In this document: positions 55,978 through 64,000 of the stretch, one piece after another
How positions within the stretch are numbered: position 1 is the stretch's first letter
Layout: every line of letters starts with the position of its first letter
Source: Streptomyces cinerochromogenes
GTDB lineage: Bacteria; Actinomycetota; Actinomycetes; Streptomycetales; Streptomycetaceae
Direction: 5' to 3'
NCBI RefSeq assembly: GCF_014648635.1
Contig: NZ_BMRM01000014.1
Location: 186,001 to 250,000 of the forward strand
DNA length: 64,000 nt
Translations under genes and position numbers: made by a program
Notes under the pieces: generated by a model
Told to the model about the DNA's origin: nothing
Databases searched by the model: none
What the model saw: only the letters and a program-made list of their open reading frames with translations

Positions 55978-56769
55978 ATGTCCACTGTTCTGATCACCGG
56001 GGCCACCTCCGGGCTCGGCCGGTACGTCGCCTTCGAACTGGTCCGCTCCGGGCACCTCGTCCTGGCGCACGGCCGCGACCGGGCCCGCACCGAGCGGCTG
56101 GTCGAGGAGTTGCGCACGGAGGGCGCGGCCGAGGGCTTCGTCGCCGACCTGGCCCGGCTGGCGGAGGTGCGCGAGCTGGGGGCGCGGGTCGCCGAGGCCC
56201 ATCCGGACCTCGACGTGCTGGTCAACAACGCGGGCGTGGGCGCCGGTGCCCCCGGCTCCGGGCGCGAACTCAGCGCCGACGGGCACGAGCTGCGGCTCGC
56301 CGTGAACTACCTCGCGCCCGTGGTGCTGACCCGCGCCCTGCTGCCGGTGCTGCGCTCGCGTCCGCCGGCCCGGATCGTCAACGTCGGCTCGGCCGGCCAG
56401 GAGCCCGTCGACTTCACCGACCCCCAGCTCACCCGCGGCTACAGCGGGATCTCGGCCTACTGCCGCAGCAAGTTCGCGCTCGCCGCGTACACGTTCACCC
56501 TGGCCGAGGAGGAGGCGGGCAGCGGTGTGTCGGTGAACGTGCTGCACCCCGCCACCTACATGGACACGGCGATGGTCCGCGAGGGCGGGATCACCCCGCG
56601 GACCTCCGTCGCCGACGGGGCGCCCGGCGTACTGGCGCTGGCCACCCGGGAGACGGGCAGCGGCGGCTACTTCGACGGGACGCGGCCGGCGCGAGCGCAC
56701 GAGGCGGCGTACGACCCCCGGGTGCGCGCTCGGCTGGCGGCGGTGACGGAGCAGCTGCTGGGCATGTGA
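55978..56769 (+). CDS. Short-chain dehydrogenase/reductase
   Basis: 263 residues. NAD(P)-binding LITGATSGLGRYVAFELVRSG, NNAG motif in VLVNNAGVGAG, catalytic Ser in NVGSAGQ and Tyr/Lys in YCRSKFALAA, all intact. The arginine in AHGRDRAR after the second strand suggests NADPH preference. Substrate unknown. Its 3' end is 27 bp from the stop of the convergent ATPase gene. Confidence 0.9.
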   Translation: MSTVLITGATSGLGRYVAFELVRSGHLVLAHGRDRARTERLVEELRTEGAAEGFVADLARLAEVRELGARVAEAHPDLDVLVNNAGVGAGAPGSGRELSADGHELRLAVNYLAPVVLTRALLPVLRSRPPARIVNVGSAGQEPVDFTDPQLTRGYSGISAYCRSKFALAAYTFTLAEEEAGSGVSVNVLHPATYMDTAMVREGGITPRTSVADGAPGVLALATRETGSGGYFDGTRPARAHEAAYDPRVRARLAAVTEQLLGM

Positions 56770-56796
56770 CGCCGCCCGCGGAACGGGGGCCGCGGC

Positions 56797-59480
56797 TCAG
56801 TGCAGGCCGCGCCCCGTCTCCAGCACCTCCCGCGCCCGGGCCACCAGTTCCTCCGCGCCGCAGGCCTTGGCGAGGTCCATCCCCCGGCCGAGTTCCGCGA
56901 CCGAGCGGGCGGCGATGCCGTACTCGACACGGGCCGCCGCGTGCTCGTACTGGCAGGGCGAGGCCTCCAGGTAGGTGACGGCGCGGGCGGCGAGCTGCAC
57001 CGCCCGCCGGCCCGTCTCCAGCGCGGCGGCGCAGCGCAGGGCCTCGCCGATCGCGGTGTCCGTGCCGAACCGCTCGGCCTGCCGGCGGGCGTCGGCCACG
57101 AGCTGGGCCGCCCGCTCCGGGTCCTGGCCGGCGAGCGCCTTGGCGAGGTCGATGGACCAGGGTGCGAGGACCGGGTTGTGGCCGCCGCGGGAGGTGGCGG
57201 TCTTCTCGGCGGCCTCCAGTTCGTTGATGCCCTCCTCGGTGCGGCCGACGGCGAGCAGCAGCCGGCCGCGCACGGAGCGGATGTCGGGCAGCACGATGGT
57301 GGACGGGTACGGCGGTGCGAATCCGTACTGTTCGGCGACCGCCCAGGCCTCCTCGACCCGGCCCCGGGCCAGCAGGGTGTCGACCAGTCCGCAGGTGGCC
57401 GACCAGTACAGCGGCAGGCGGCGGCCGACGCGTTCGGCGAGGACGAGGGCCTCGCGCAGGGTGGACTCGGCGTCGCGCAGCCGGCCCTGCCGGCGGTAGG
57501 CGAGCCCCAGGAAGGCGTTGGCCAGGGAGAGGTGGCCGCCGCGCCAGCCGGCCGCGGTGTAGACGCGCCGGGCCTCGGCGAACAGGCTCTCGGCGCGGTC
57601 GAGCCGGTCGGCGTAGGCGTACGCGCTGCCGAGCATCATCAGCAGTTCCATGCCCCACTCGGGGTCGGTCCAGCCGAGGCCGGGCGCGAGGCGGCCGTTG
57701 ACGAGGGCGCGGTCGCACAGTTGGAGGACTTCGTCGGCGCTCTCGCCGTGGGTCATCGCGTCGAAGCCGCGCAGGATCAGCAGGGCGCGTTCGGCGTTGT
57801 CGCGGCCGGTGCAGGTGTCCGCCAGTTCGGCGAGGCGCCGGGAGCGGGCCGGGGAGACGGTCTCGCCGTGGATGCCCTCCCACATGAACTGGAAGGCCTG
57901 GAGCCGCATCCGGACGGGGCCCGCCTCGTGCCGGGCGGCCTCGGCCTCGACCGTGCGGACGGCCTCCTCCAGCTGGTCGTTGTGGAGCAGGGCCTGGGAG
58001 AGGCGGACGACGGCGTCGACCCGCTCGTCGCCGTCGAGACCGGGCATGGCGAGGGCGCTCTGCAGGTGCTCGGTGGTGACCGCGGGGTTGGTCAGGAGGG
58101 TGGCGCAGCCCAGTTCGTACAGGACGTGCGCGTGCACCTCCGGGCGGGGCGGTTCCTGGAGGGCGCGTTCCAGGCAGCGGCGGGCCGCGTCGGGCGCGCC
58201 GACGGCGAGGTGCTCGCGGGCGGCGTCGCGCAGCTGCTCGACCAGTTCCTCGTCGTCGTCCGGGTGCACCTTCAGCAGGTGCCGGGCGGCCTCGGCGGCG
58301 CCCCGGCCCAGCTCGGTGATGATCTGTGCGGCGACGCCGTGCATGGCGGTGCACACGCCGGGCGGGATGGAGTTGTAGACGGCGGTGGCGATGAGCGGGT
58401 GGACGAACTCCAGCTCGCCCGCGGCCCGTTCGGTGCCGGGGACCGGTTCGGGTTCGGTGAGGATGCGGGCGGTGCACAGCAGGTCGGCGCAGCTGCGGGC
58501 GAGGTCGTCGTTCATGGTGGCGAGGCGGGCGACCATGTCGACGGTGATGCCGGTGCCGAGGATGGCGGCGGCCCAGGCGAACCGGGTGGCCTCCAGGCCG
58601 AGGCCCTTGAGCCGGTCGACCAGTCCGCCGCCGCGGGCCGCGCGGTTGAGCGCGCGCAGTTCTCCGGCCCGCGCCTCGACCGGCTGGAGTTCGGTGTCCT
58701 GCACCTTGGCGAGGAGTTCGACGGTGTCGTAGGGGTTGCCGCCGGTGACGGCCCAGACCTCGCGGCAGAACGGGTCGTCGGCGTGCCGGCCGAGGGTGGC
58801 GCGGGTGAGTCCGGCGGTGGCGTCCGGGGTGAGGGCGCTGAGGGTGTGGACGGGCGGCCCGCTGCGGCGGCGACCGCGTCGAGCAGGCGGGCGCTCTCGC
58901 CGCCGGCCTCGCCGGGGCGGCGGGCGACCACGACGAGGACGGAGAGGTCGTCGAGCCGTTCGGCGAACGCGGCGAGCCAGCGCAGGGTCTCCTGGTCCGC
59001 CCAGTGCGCGTCGTCCAGGAGGAGCACCAGCGGCCACTGGCGGCGGGAGAGCCGGCGCACCGCGGCGACGAGCCCGTCGCAGACGTACTGCGGGTCGGCC
59101 TTGTCCCCTTGCGGGTCCGCTATGCCGAGGGCGGGGCCGGCGATGTCGTACCAGTCGCCGAGGTACTCGCGGGCCTCCTCCGGGAGCAGGGACAGCAGCG
59201 CGGGCTGGAGGAGTTGCCGTACGACGTGGAACGGGACCGACTTCAGCGTCTCGGCGCCGCGGGCGGACCAGACGGTGCAGCCGCGGCGTTCGGCGATGCG
59301 GCGGGTCTCGGCGAGCAGTGCGGTCTTGCCGAGTCCGGCCTCGCCGCGGAGGACCAGCAGACTGCCCCCGGACGACTGGTCCGCGCAGAGCACGTCGAGT
59401 GCCTGCGCGACGGTGGCGATCTCGGCGTCCCGCTCCCACAGGGGAGCCGAGCCGACCGTCGGCGGCCGTCCCTCCGTCAT
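56797..59480 (-). pseudogene. LuxR/LAL-type AAA-ATPase regulator, frameshifted and lacking the C-terminal HTH
   Basis: The N-terminal frame (from ATG 59480) has Walker A LRGEAGLGKTALLAE and Walker B LVLLLDDAHWADQETL, then changes frame near 58857-58866; the C-terminal frame continues for 680 codons of TPR-like helical repeats (RCLERALQEPP, YRRQGRLRDAESTLREALV). Restoring one base would give a protein of about 895 residues. Unlike LAL regulators, no LuxR HTH follows the repeats, and none is found in any frame downstream. Either a degraded regulator or, if the shift is a sequencing error, an HTH-less ATPase of the same family. Confidence 0.75.
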
Positions 59481-59675
59481 CCCGTTACCTCCCCAGGTCG
59501 CCCGAATGACGTACGGGTCCTGAGCGTAGCCGTCGGGCGGGGCCTTCGGTGGCCGGTCGCGGCAGCTGTTGCCCGCCCGGGTGAAACGGGGTGCGGGCAG
59601 GCGACGCGCACGCCCGCACGACCAGCGGAGGGAGGGTCAACGGGATCCTCTCATCCCTCTTTCACCGTCACCTCA

Positions 59676-59681
59676 TACGGT
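59676..59681 (+). promoter_or_regulatory. -10 box of a leaderless transcript
   Basis: TACGGT lies 6 nt before the ATG of the DUF2510-type gene, which has only G-rich bases and no spaced ribosome site. Confidence 0.5.
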
Positions 59682-59687
59682 GGGGGC

Positions 59688-60752
59688 ATGACGCAGGTGA
59701 CTCCCCCCGGGTGGTATCCCGACCCCGGGCAGACGAACGACGGTCCGCCCACCGAGCGCTGGTGGGACGGCAAGGCCTGGACGGACCAGACCCGCCCCGC
59801 CGGCACGGCCGCCGCGTGGGGTCCCCCGGCCGGGCCGGCGCCCTCGGCTCCGGCGGGGTTCGGCGCGTACCCGGCGTATCCGGGGCAGCCGGGCGCGCCG
59901 GGGTACCCCGGCGCGCCGCCCGCTCCGCAGCGCCGGGGGGTGCGCACGGGCATAGCCGTCGCGGTGACGGCCGCGGTCCTGGTGTGCATCGGGGTCGGCG
60001 TCCACGCCCTCGCCGACGACCACGGCGGCGACGACCGCGCGGGCTCGTCGCAGGGGCCGGGCGGCGGGCAGGACGGCGGCCGGGGCGGACCGTTCGACGG
60101 GCCCGGGGGGTCCGGCGGGTCCGGGGGCCCGGGAGGTTCCGGGGGCTCCGGCGGGTCGAGTGGTTCCGGCGGGTCCGGTGGAGCCTCGCCGTCACCCGGG
60201 CAGTCCGAGGCGCCGAAGGTCAGGGGCGGCGGCTCGGTGACGGACGCGGTCAACGGGATCAGCGTGCCGGTGCCGCAGGGATGGACGGGGCAGGCCATCG
60301 ACTTCGGCGCGGGGATGACGTCCGACGACACCTACACGTGCCCGGGCGACCCGTCCCAGACGTGCACCCCGGGCGGCGCCTACACGGCGCCGGCGACGGA
60401 GCTGGGCACCAAGGGCGACACGGCCGAGGAGGTCGCGAAGGCGGACATCGCGGCCAACGCGAAGCAGTCGTACGGCGGCACCACCTACGGCAGCATCACC
60501 TCGCACGAGGTGCTGGCCTCCGAGGCGGTGACGGTGGCCGGACAGAAGGGCTACCTGGTGCGCTGGAAGGCGGTCACCAGCAAGGGCGCCGACGGCTATG
60601 TCGAGTCGGTCGCCTTCCCCTCCCCGAACCGGGCCGGGCAGATGGTGGTCGTCCGCTTCGGCATCGACGTCGGGCAGAAGCTGTCGGTCCTCGACCAGGT
60701 CGTGAAGGGGATCAGGGTCTCGTCCGGCGGCGGGAACGGCCAGGACGTCTGA
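59688..60752 (+). CDS. DUF2510-domain membrane-anchored protein
   Basis: 354 residues. The first 30 residues are a DUF2510 domain (PPGWYPDPGQTNDGPPTERW, WWDGKAWTDQTRP), then a Pro/Ala/Gly-rich linker, one membrane segment at about 87-110 (IAVAVTAAVLVCIGVGVHA), a Gly/Ser/Pro low-complexity spacer of about 70 residues, and an extracellular domain of about 160 residues (SVTDAVNGISVPVPQGW). The outer domain is of the putative lipoprotein LpqN/DUF1795-like type; function unknown. Confidence 0.8.
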   Translation: MTQVTPPGWYPDPGQTNDGPPTERWWDGKAWTDQTRPAGTAAAWGPPAGPAPSAPAGFGAYPAYPGQPGAPGYPGAPPAPQRRGVRTGIAVAVTAAVLVCIGVGVHALADDHGGDDRAGSSQGPGGGQDGGRGGPFDGPGGSGGSGGPGGSGGSGGSSGSGGSGGASPSPGQSEAPKVRGGGSVTDAVNGISVPVPQGWTGQAIDFGAGMTSDDTYTCPGDPSQTCTPGGAYTAPATELGTKGDTAEEVAKADIAANAKQSYGGTTYGSITSHEVLASEAVTVAGQKGYLVRWKAVTSKGADGYVESVAFPSPNRAGQMVVVRFGIDVGQKLSVLDQVVKGIRVSSGGGNGQDV

Positions 60753-60772
60753 GGGACGCCGGGGACACGGAT

Positions 60773-60819
60773 CGGCCGGGTGGGATTCCCCTCCGCTCAA
60801 GAGGAACCCCACCCGGCCG
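60773..60819. terminator. Terminator hairpin between convergent genes
   Basis: Perfect 12-bp outer arms (CGGCCGGGTGGG / CCCACCCGGCCG) enclosing a partly complementary 23-nt centre, between the DUF2510 gene and the TetR gene. Confidence 0.75.
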
Positions 60820-60900
60820 GGGGGTGCGCGCCGCCCCCGTCCCCACGGTGCGGCGCGGGCAGGTCACCGTCCAGTCATCCCGTGGACGGCGGCCTGGGTC

Positions 60901-61515
60901 TCATCTCAGTCCGAGTGCGGGCAGCACGGCGGACTCCACGAACCGGACCAGGTAGTCGGCGTCGGCGTACTGGCCGTTGAGCACCGGCCGCACGCGCAGG
61001 ACGCCGAACATCATGGCCGGGATGTACTCCAGCGCGGGGTGTCCCGCCCGGACCTCGCCACGGGCCACCCCGCGGGCGAGCATCTCCTCCAGCGCGGCGA
61101 TCTCCGGGTGCACCAGCGCCTCGCGCAGCGCCTTGGCCAGCTCCTGGTCGGACGTCACCGCGTGCCCGAGCGCCTGCAGCAGCCGGGTGTCCTTGCCGGA
61201 CCAGTCGCCCGCGGCCCGCGCGGCCTGGCGCAGGTCCTCGGCGAGCGATCCGGTGTCGATGCCGGCGAACCGCACCCGGCGGTTGGCGCGCAGCGCGGCC
61301 GCGACGAACTGCGGCTTGGTCTTCCACTGCCGGTAGAGCGTGGACTTGCTGCACCGGGTGCTGGCGGCGACGCCCTCCATGGTGACGGAGTCGTACCCGC
61401 ACTCGCGGATCTGTTCCAGCACGGCGTCGAAGAACTCCCGCTCACGCTCCGGCGTGATCTTGGAGCGGCGCGAGGCGACGACCGTCTCCGGTCCCTCCGC
61501 GGCCTGCGACGTCAT
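60901..61515 (-). CDS. TetR family transcriptional regulator
   Basis: 204 residues. HTH at about 45-70 (GYDSVTMEGVAASTRCSKST, then LYRQWKTKPQ); the C-terminal ligand domain is of the TetR_C_11-like type (RLLQALGHAVTSDQELAKAL). GAGGGGAAG precedes the ATG. It faces the PAP2-DMT gene pair across a gap containing a large perfect inverted repeat, and most likely represses both itself and that pair. Confidence 0.9.
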   Translation of the reverse strand: MTSQAAEGPETVVASRRSKITPEREREFFDAVLEQIRECGYDSVTMEGVAASTRCSKSTLYRQWKTKPQFVAAALRANRRVRFAGIDTGSLAEDLRQAARAAGDWSGKDTRLLQALGHAVTSDQELAKALREALVHPEIAALEEMLARGVARGEVRAGHPALEYIPAMMFGVLRVRPVLNGQYADADYLVRFVESAVLPALGLR

Positions 61516-61570
61516 GTGGTGCTTCCCCTCACTCGTGATGCGTGCTGGTTCCAGTGTGTCTCAGATCAAT

Positions 61571-61620
61571 CGATACGCCAGTGTACCGGTACTCGACCGT
61601 ATCGGTACACTGGCGTATCG
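61571..61620. promoter_or_regulatory. TetR operator: 18-bp perfect inverted repeat
   Basis: CGATACGCCAGTGTACCG at 61571-61588 and its exact complement at 61603-61620, 14-nt spacer. Inside are the palindrome GTACCGGTAC (61583-61592) and two direct copies of CGTATCGGTAC (61599 and 61615), so more than one dimer could bind. Confidence 0.85.
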
Positions 61621-61702
61621 GTACGGCAACGTATCGATGAGTTCCGGCACCGAGCCGGGACGCGCACGCACCACGCACCACCGTCAGCGAAGGGGCCGGG
61701 GG

Positions 61703-62503
61703 ATGAATGCCCGAACCGAGCCTGCGGGGGCGAAGGCGGAACCGGGCACCCCGGTACGCCCGCCCCTGATACGTGAGTTCCTGCTGGTCGCCGGGCTCTT
61801 CCTGGTCTACAAACTCGGCCGCCAGCTGGCCACCGGCCACACCGCGGACGCCTTCCGCAACGCCCGCCGGGTCTGGCACCTGGAGCGGGCCGTGGACCTC
61901 CCTGGGGAGACCGCCGTGCAGTCCGCACTGCTGCACGGCGACACCCTCGTCCACCTCGCGAACACCTACTACGCGACCGTCCACTTCCCGGCCACGCTCG
62001 CCTTCCTGGTCTGGCTGTACCTGCGACGGCCCGCGCACTACGTCTGGGCCCGCCGGGTCCTCGCGGCCGTCACCACGGCCGCCCTGGTGCTGCCGTTCAC
62101 CTTCCCGCTGGCCCCGCCGCGCATGCTGACGGGGACCGGCCTGGTGGACACCGCCCAGGTCTACGGCCCGTCCGTGTACGGCCCGCCGTCCAGCGACCAC
62201 CTGTCCAACCAGTTCGCGGCGATGCCCTCGCTGCACTTCGGCTGGGCGCTGATGGTGGCGATCGGCCTGATCGCGGCCACCCGGTCCCGGTGGCGCGGGC
62301 TGTGGCTGCTGCACCCCCTGATCACCCTGCTGGTGATCGTGGGCACGGCGAACCACTACTGGCTCGACGCGATCGCCGCCACGGCCATGCTCGGCGTCGC
62401 CCTCGCGGTCATCCCTCCGCCGCGGCACACCGCCGCCACGGCGGGCCACGGCACCGGCCGGCCCGTCGCCCGCGAGCCCGTCCTGGCGGGAGCGGGCCGA
62501 TGA
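61703..62503 (+). CDS. PAP2_3 family phosphatase / inositolphosphotransferase (Aur1/Ipt1-like)
   Basis: 266 residues, about six membrane segments. The PAP2 signature motifs are MPSLHFGWALMVAIG and GTANHYWLDAIAATA, giving the SLH and HYWLD pattern shared with yeast inositol-phosphoceramide synthase Aur1 and its bacterial relatives; the first motif (KxxxxxxRP) is weaker (APPRMLTG). It probably acts on a lipid phosphate at the outer face. GAAGGGGCC precedes the ATG. Shares the operator with the TetR gene, and its 3' end overlaps the DMT gene (ATGA). Confidence 0.85.
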   Translation: MNARTEPAGAKAEPGTPVRPPLIREFLLVAGLFLVYKLGRQLATGHTADAFRNARRVWHLERAVDLPGETAVQSALLHGDTLVHLANTYYATVHFPATLAFLVWLYLRRPAHYVWARRVLAAVTTAALVLPFTFPLAPPRMLTGTGLVDTAQVYGPSVYGPPSSDHLSNQFAAMPSLHFGWALMVAIGLIAATRSRWRGLWLLHPLITLLVIVGTANHYWLDAIAATAMLGVALAVIPPPRHTAATAGHGTGRPVAREPVLAGAGR

Positions 62504-63453
62504 GCGCCGCCGCCCTGGCCGCCCTCGGCCTGTCGCTGGTGTCGGCCGTCGCCTACGCACTCGCCGCCGTCGCCCAGGAACGCCTTGCCTCGCGCAGCGC
62601 CGGCACCGGTCTGCTGCGGCTGCTGGGCACCGGCGCCTGGTGGTCGGCGGTGGGGCTGAACGCCGCCGCCGCGCTGCTGCACGTCGTCGCCCTGAAGTAC
62701 GGCCCGCTGACCGTCGTGCAGCCGCTGGGCGCGCTCACCCTGGTCGCGGCCGTGCCGCTGGGCGCGCGGGCGGCCGGGCGGCGGGTCAGCGCGGTGGAGT
62801 GGCGCGGGACGGCGCTGACCCTGCTCGGTCTCGCCGCGCTCCTGGTCAGCGCCTCCGGTCCGGCGCCCGCGCGGGTGCTGTCGCTGACCGAGGCCCTGGT
62901 GGTCGCGGGGTCGACCGCGGCCGCGATCGGCCTGCTGTCCTGGCCCGGCGCCCGGCCGGGCCTGAGGCACGCGACCGCGTCCGGTTTCGCCTCGGGGGTG
63001 GCCTCCGCGCTCACCCAGACGGTGACCGTGGCGGCCACGGACCGCTCGGGTCCGGCGCTGAGCGCCGAGGTGATCGTGGTGGCGGTGCTCGTCGCAGCGT
63101 TCGCGGTCGGCGGGATGCTGCTGTCCCAGACGGCCTACCGCGGCGGTCTCGGCGCGCCGCTGGCCGTGGTCACGCTCGCCAACCCGGTGGCCGCCGCGGT
63201 GATCGGCCTCACCCTGCTGGGCCAGGATCTGCAGGGCGGCGCGGGCGGGGTGCTGCTGGCCCTGGCCGGCGCGGGGCTGGCCGCCTGGGGCGTGGTGCTG
63301 CTCACCCGGGCAGCACCACGGGCCGGCGGACGGGACGCGGACGAGGAGCATCCGGTGGCGGCCGTGCTGGCGCTGGAGCCGGGCACCGCGACCGCGGAAC
63401 CGGTGCTGCTGCCGCGGCAGCCGGACCAGCCCGGACATCTCACGGCGCTGTGA
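62500..63453 (+). CDS. DMT superfamily transporter (EamA/magnesium-transporter-like)
   Basis: 317 residues, nine or ten membrane segments with two internal repeats, as in NIPA/EamA-type proteins; GPLTVVQPLGALTLVAAVPLG and GAPLAVVTLANPVAAAVIGL are the repeat landmarks. ATG overlaps the PAP2 stop by four bases, so it is coexpressed with it. May export a product or lipid intermediate handled by the PAP2 enzyme; this is inference. The C-terminal 45 residues are hydrophilic. Confidence 0.85.
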   Translation: MSAAALAALGLSLVSAVAYALAAVAQERLASRSAGTGLLRLLGTGAWWSAVGLNAAAALLHVVALKYGPLTVVQPLGALTLVAAVPLGARAAGRRVSAVEWRGTALTLLGLAALLVSASGPAPARVLSLTEALVVAGSTAAAIGLLSWPGARPGLRHATASGFASGVASALTQTVTVAATDRSGPALSAEVIVVAVLVAAFAVGGMLLSQTAYRGGLGAPLAVVTLANPVAAAVIGLTLLGQDLQGGAGGVLLALAGAGLAAWGVVLLTRAAPRAGGRDADEEHPVAAVLALEPGTATAEPVLLPRQPDQPGHLTAL

Positions 63454-63480
63454 CCCGGGCCGCCCGGTGACCGCGTACGG

Positions 63481-63523
63481 CGGCGGCCGGTGCGCGGACG
63501 TCGTCCGCGGGCACCGGCCGCCG
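63481..63523. terminator. Strong bidirectional terminator
   Basis: CGGCGGCCGGTGC / GCACCGGCCGCCG, 13-bp arms, with a second 6-bp stem (GCGGAC / GTCCGC) stacked above a 2-nt bulge and a 3-nt loop, between the DMT gene and the convergent scramblase-like gene. Confidence 0.85.
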
Positions 63524-63543
63524 TCGCCGTACCGCCGGGCCGG

Positions 63544-64000
63544 TCAGCCCCAGCCGCGGGCGTCCTGCTTGAGGGCGGTGTCCACGGTCAGCGCCGTGGC
63601 CACCACGAGGCTCAGCAGCGGCTCGGGCAGCTGGTAGTGGATCTGCAGGACGTAGTTGTCCGCGGTCGTGAAGAGCGTCTTGGCGAGGCCTTCCCAGGTC
63701 TTGGTGACCCGGGCGACCTCGTTGTCCGCGTGGTCGACGATCGCGAAGTTCCAGGCCCGCCAGTTCTCCGCCTTGATCGCGCCGACCTGCTGGCCGTTCG
63801 CCGTCATCGCGAAGTTGATCTTGCCGATCATGTTCTTCTGGACGATCTCGCCGACCGGCGAGCCGTCCGGGCGGGTCACGATCACCCGGGACTTGAAGAT
63901 CTTCGCGGGCCGGGTCAGCAGCAGCTGCGGCTGGCCGTAGGCGTCGCGGATCTCCAGCTTGTGGGTGAGGAACTGGTCCAGGCTGGAGACGAAGCGCAGG
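63544..64000 (-). CDS. Phospholipid scramblase/LURP-one-related family protein, partial (5' end outside window)
   Basis: At least 151 codons run from the window edge. Landmarks are the N-terminal-side HKLEIRDAYGQPQLLLTRPA, then VGEIVQKNMIGKINFAM and DHADNEVARVTKTWEGLAKT, and a hydrophobic C-terminal strand (PLLSLVVATALTVDTAL), typical of the Tubby-like scramblase fold in actinobacteria. The true start lies past 64000; an internal GTG at 63885 is not the start because the frame is open and conserved upstream of it. Function unproven. Confidence 0.82.
   Translation of the reverse strand, partial: LRFVSSLDQFLTHKLEIRDAYGQPQLLLTRPAKIFKSRVIVTRPDGSPVGEIVQKNMIGKINFAMTANGQQVGAIKAENWRAWNFAIVDHADNEVARVTKTWEGLAKTLFTTADNYVLQIHYQLPEPLLSLVVATALTVDTALKQDARGWG

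Noticed and set aside
63544..63885. Scramblase-like gene starting at the GTG 63885
   Set aside because: The frame stays open and protein-like to the window edge (LEIRDAYGQPQLLL), so the gene is longer and cut by the window.
1..64000. Insertion sequence, prophage or integrated element
   Set aside because: No transposase, integrase, tRNA-end duplication or shift in base composition was seen by eye; a search against mobile element databases would settle it.

Overview
This window is high-GC actinobacterial chromosome, almost certainly Streptomyces. Third codon positions are nearly always G or C, GTG and TTG starts are common, and the markers include an SsgA-family sporulation protein, a WhiB-like protein, hopanoid genes and a pca operon with a PcaV-type MarR regulator. 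Gene content and order match what I recall of the S. coelicolor region running from hopanoid biosynthesis, through idi, a macrodomain gene, fadAB, ssgD and wblJ, to the pca operon. No tRNA, rRNA, CRISPR array, transposase or phage gene was seen; it looks like conserved core-arm DNA.

Layout. 1-1364: the start of a hopanoid (squalene) operon, hpnC-hpnD, behind a possible 21-codon leader ORF. 1663-8719: a minus-strand run of seven genes with overlapping or closely spaced ends. It encodes two CDP-alcohol phosphotransferase-like membrane proteins, a sugar/alcohol-phosphate cytidylyltransferase, a glycerol-1-phosphate-dehydrogenase-like enzyme, a family 2 glycosyltransferase and a two-part ABC polysaccharide exporter; together they look like a dedicated factory for an exported phosphate-containing glycopolymer or lipid. 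8986-20276: galE, a CDF metal exporter, idi, an anti-sigma-like ATPase, an enoyl-CoA hydratase, a DJ-1/PfpI and GlxA-type regulator pair, a 43-residue LPFR-type protein, tex, a DinB-like protein and an ABC-F ATPase. 20423-28135: a D-amino-acid-oxidase-like flavoprotein, two secreted peptidases, a PfkB kinase coupled to a macrodomain ADP-ribosylhydrolase gene with a DNA-damage (PafBC/RecA-NDp type) promoter, and an amino-acid permease. 28344-33721: a MerR regulator and a fatty-acid or CoA-ester oxidation set (fadB, thiolase, CaiB). 34055-38190: accessory genes including endonuclease V. 38413-43196: ssgD, an ABC-F gene with a long structured leader, a dimethylarginine-hydrolase-like enzyme, an acyl-ACP desaturase behind tandem palindromic boxes, and wblJ. 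43590-49249: a VOC protein flanked by 24-nt repeat arrays, a LacI regulator, a split LigD (polymerase and ligase genes diverging from one promoter region) and a zinc dehydrogenase. 49415-55913: pcaV and the divergent pcaIJ-(F)-HGBL operon, in which pcaF is a deleted remnant. 55978-64000: an SDR, a frameshifted LuxR-type ATPase lacking its HTH, a DUF2510-type membrane protein, a TetR regulator with a large operator facing a PAP2 phosphatase-DMT transporter pair, and a partial scramblase-like gene.

Regulation visible in the sequence: at least seven genes have a TANNNT -10 box 6-7 nt before the start codon and no Shine-Dalgarno, which indicates leaderless transcripts. Clear operators stand before pcaI, the PAP2 gene, the desaturase and the MerR gene. 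The points most worth following up are the ABC-F leader, the desaturase boxes, the macrodomain promoter, the phosphopolymer operon (one of whose CDP-alcohol transferases lacks the last motif aspartate), and the two broken genes (pcaF and the LuxR-type ATPase).
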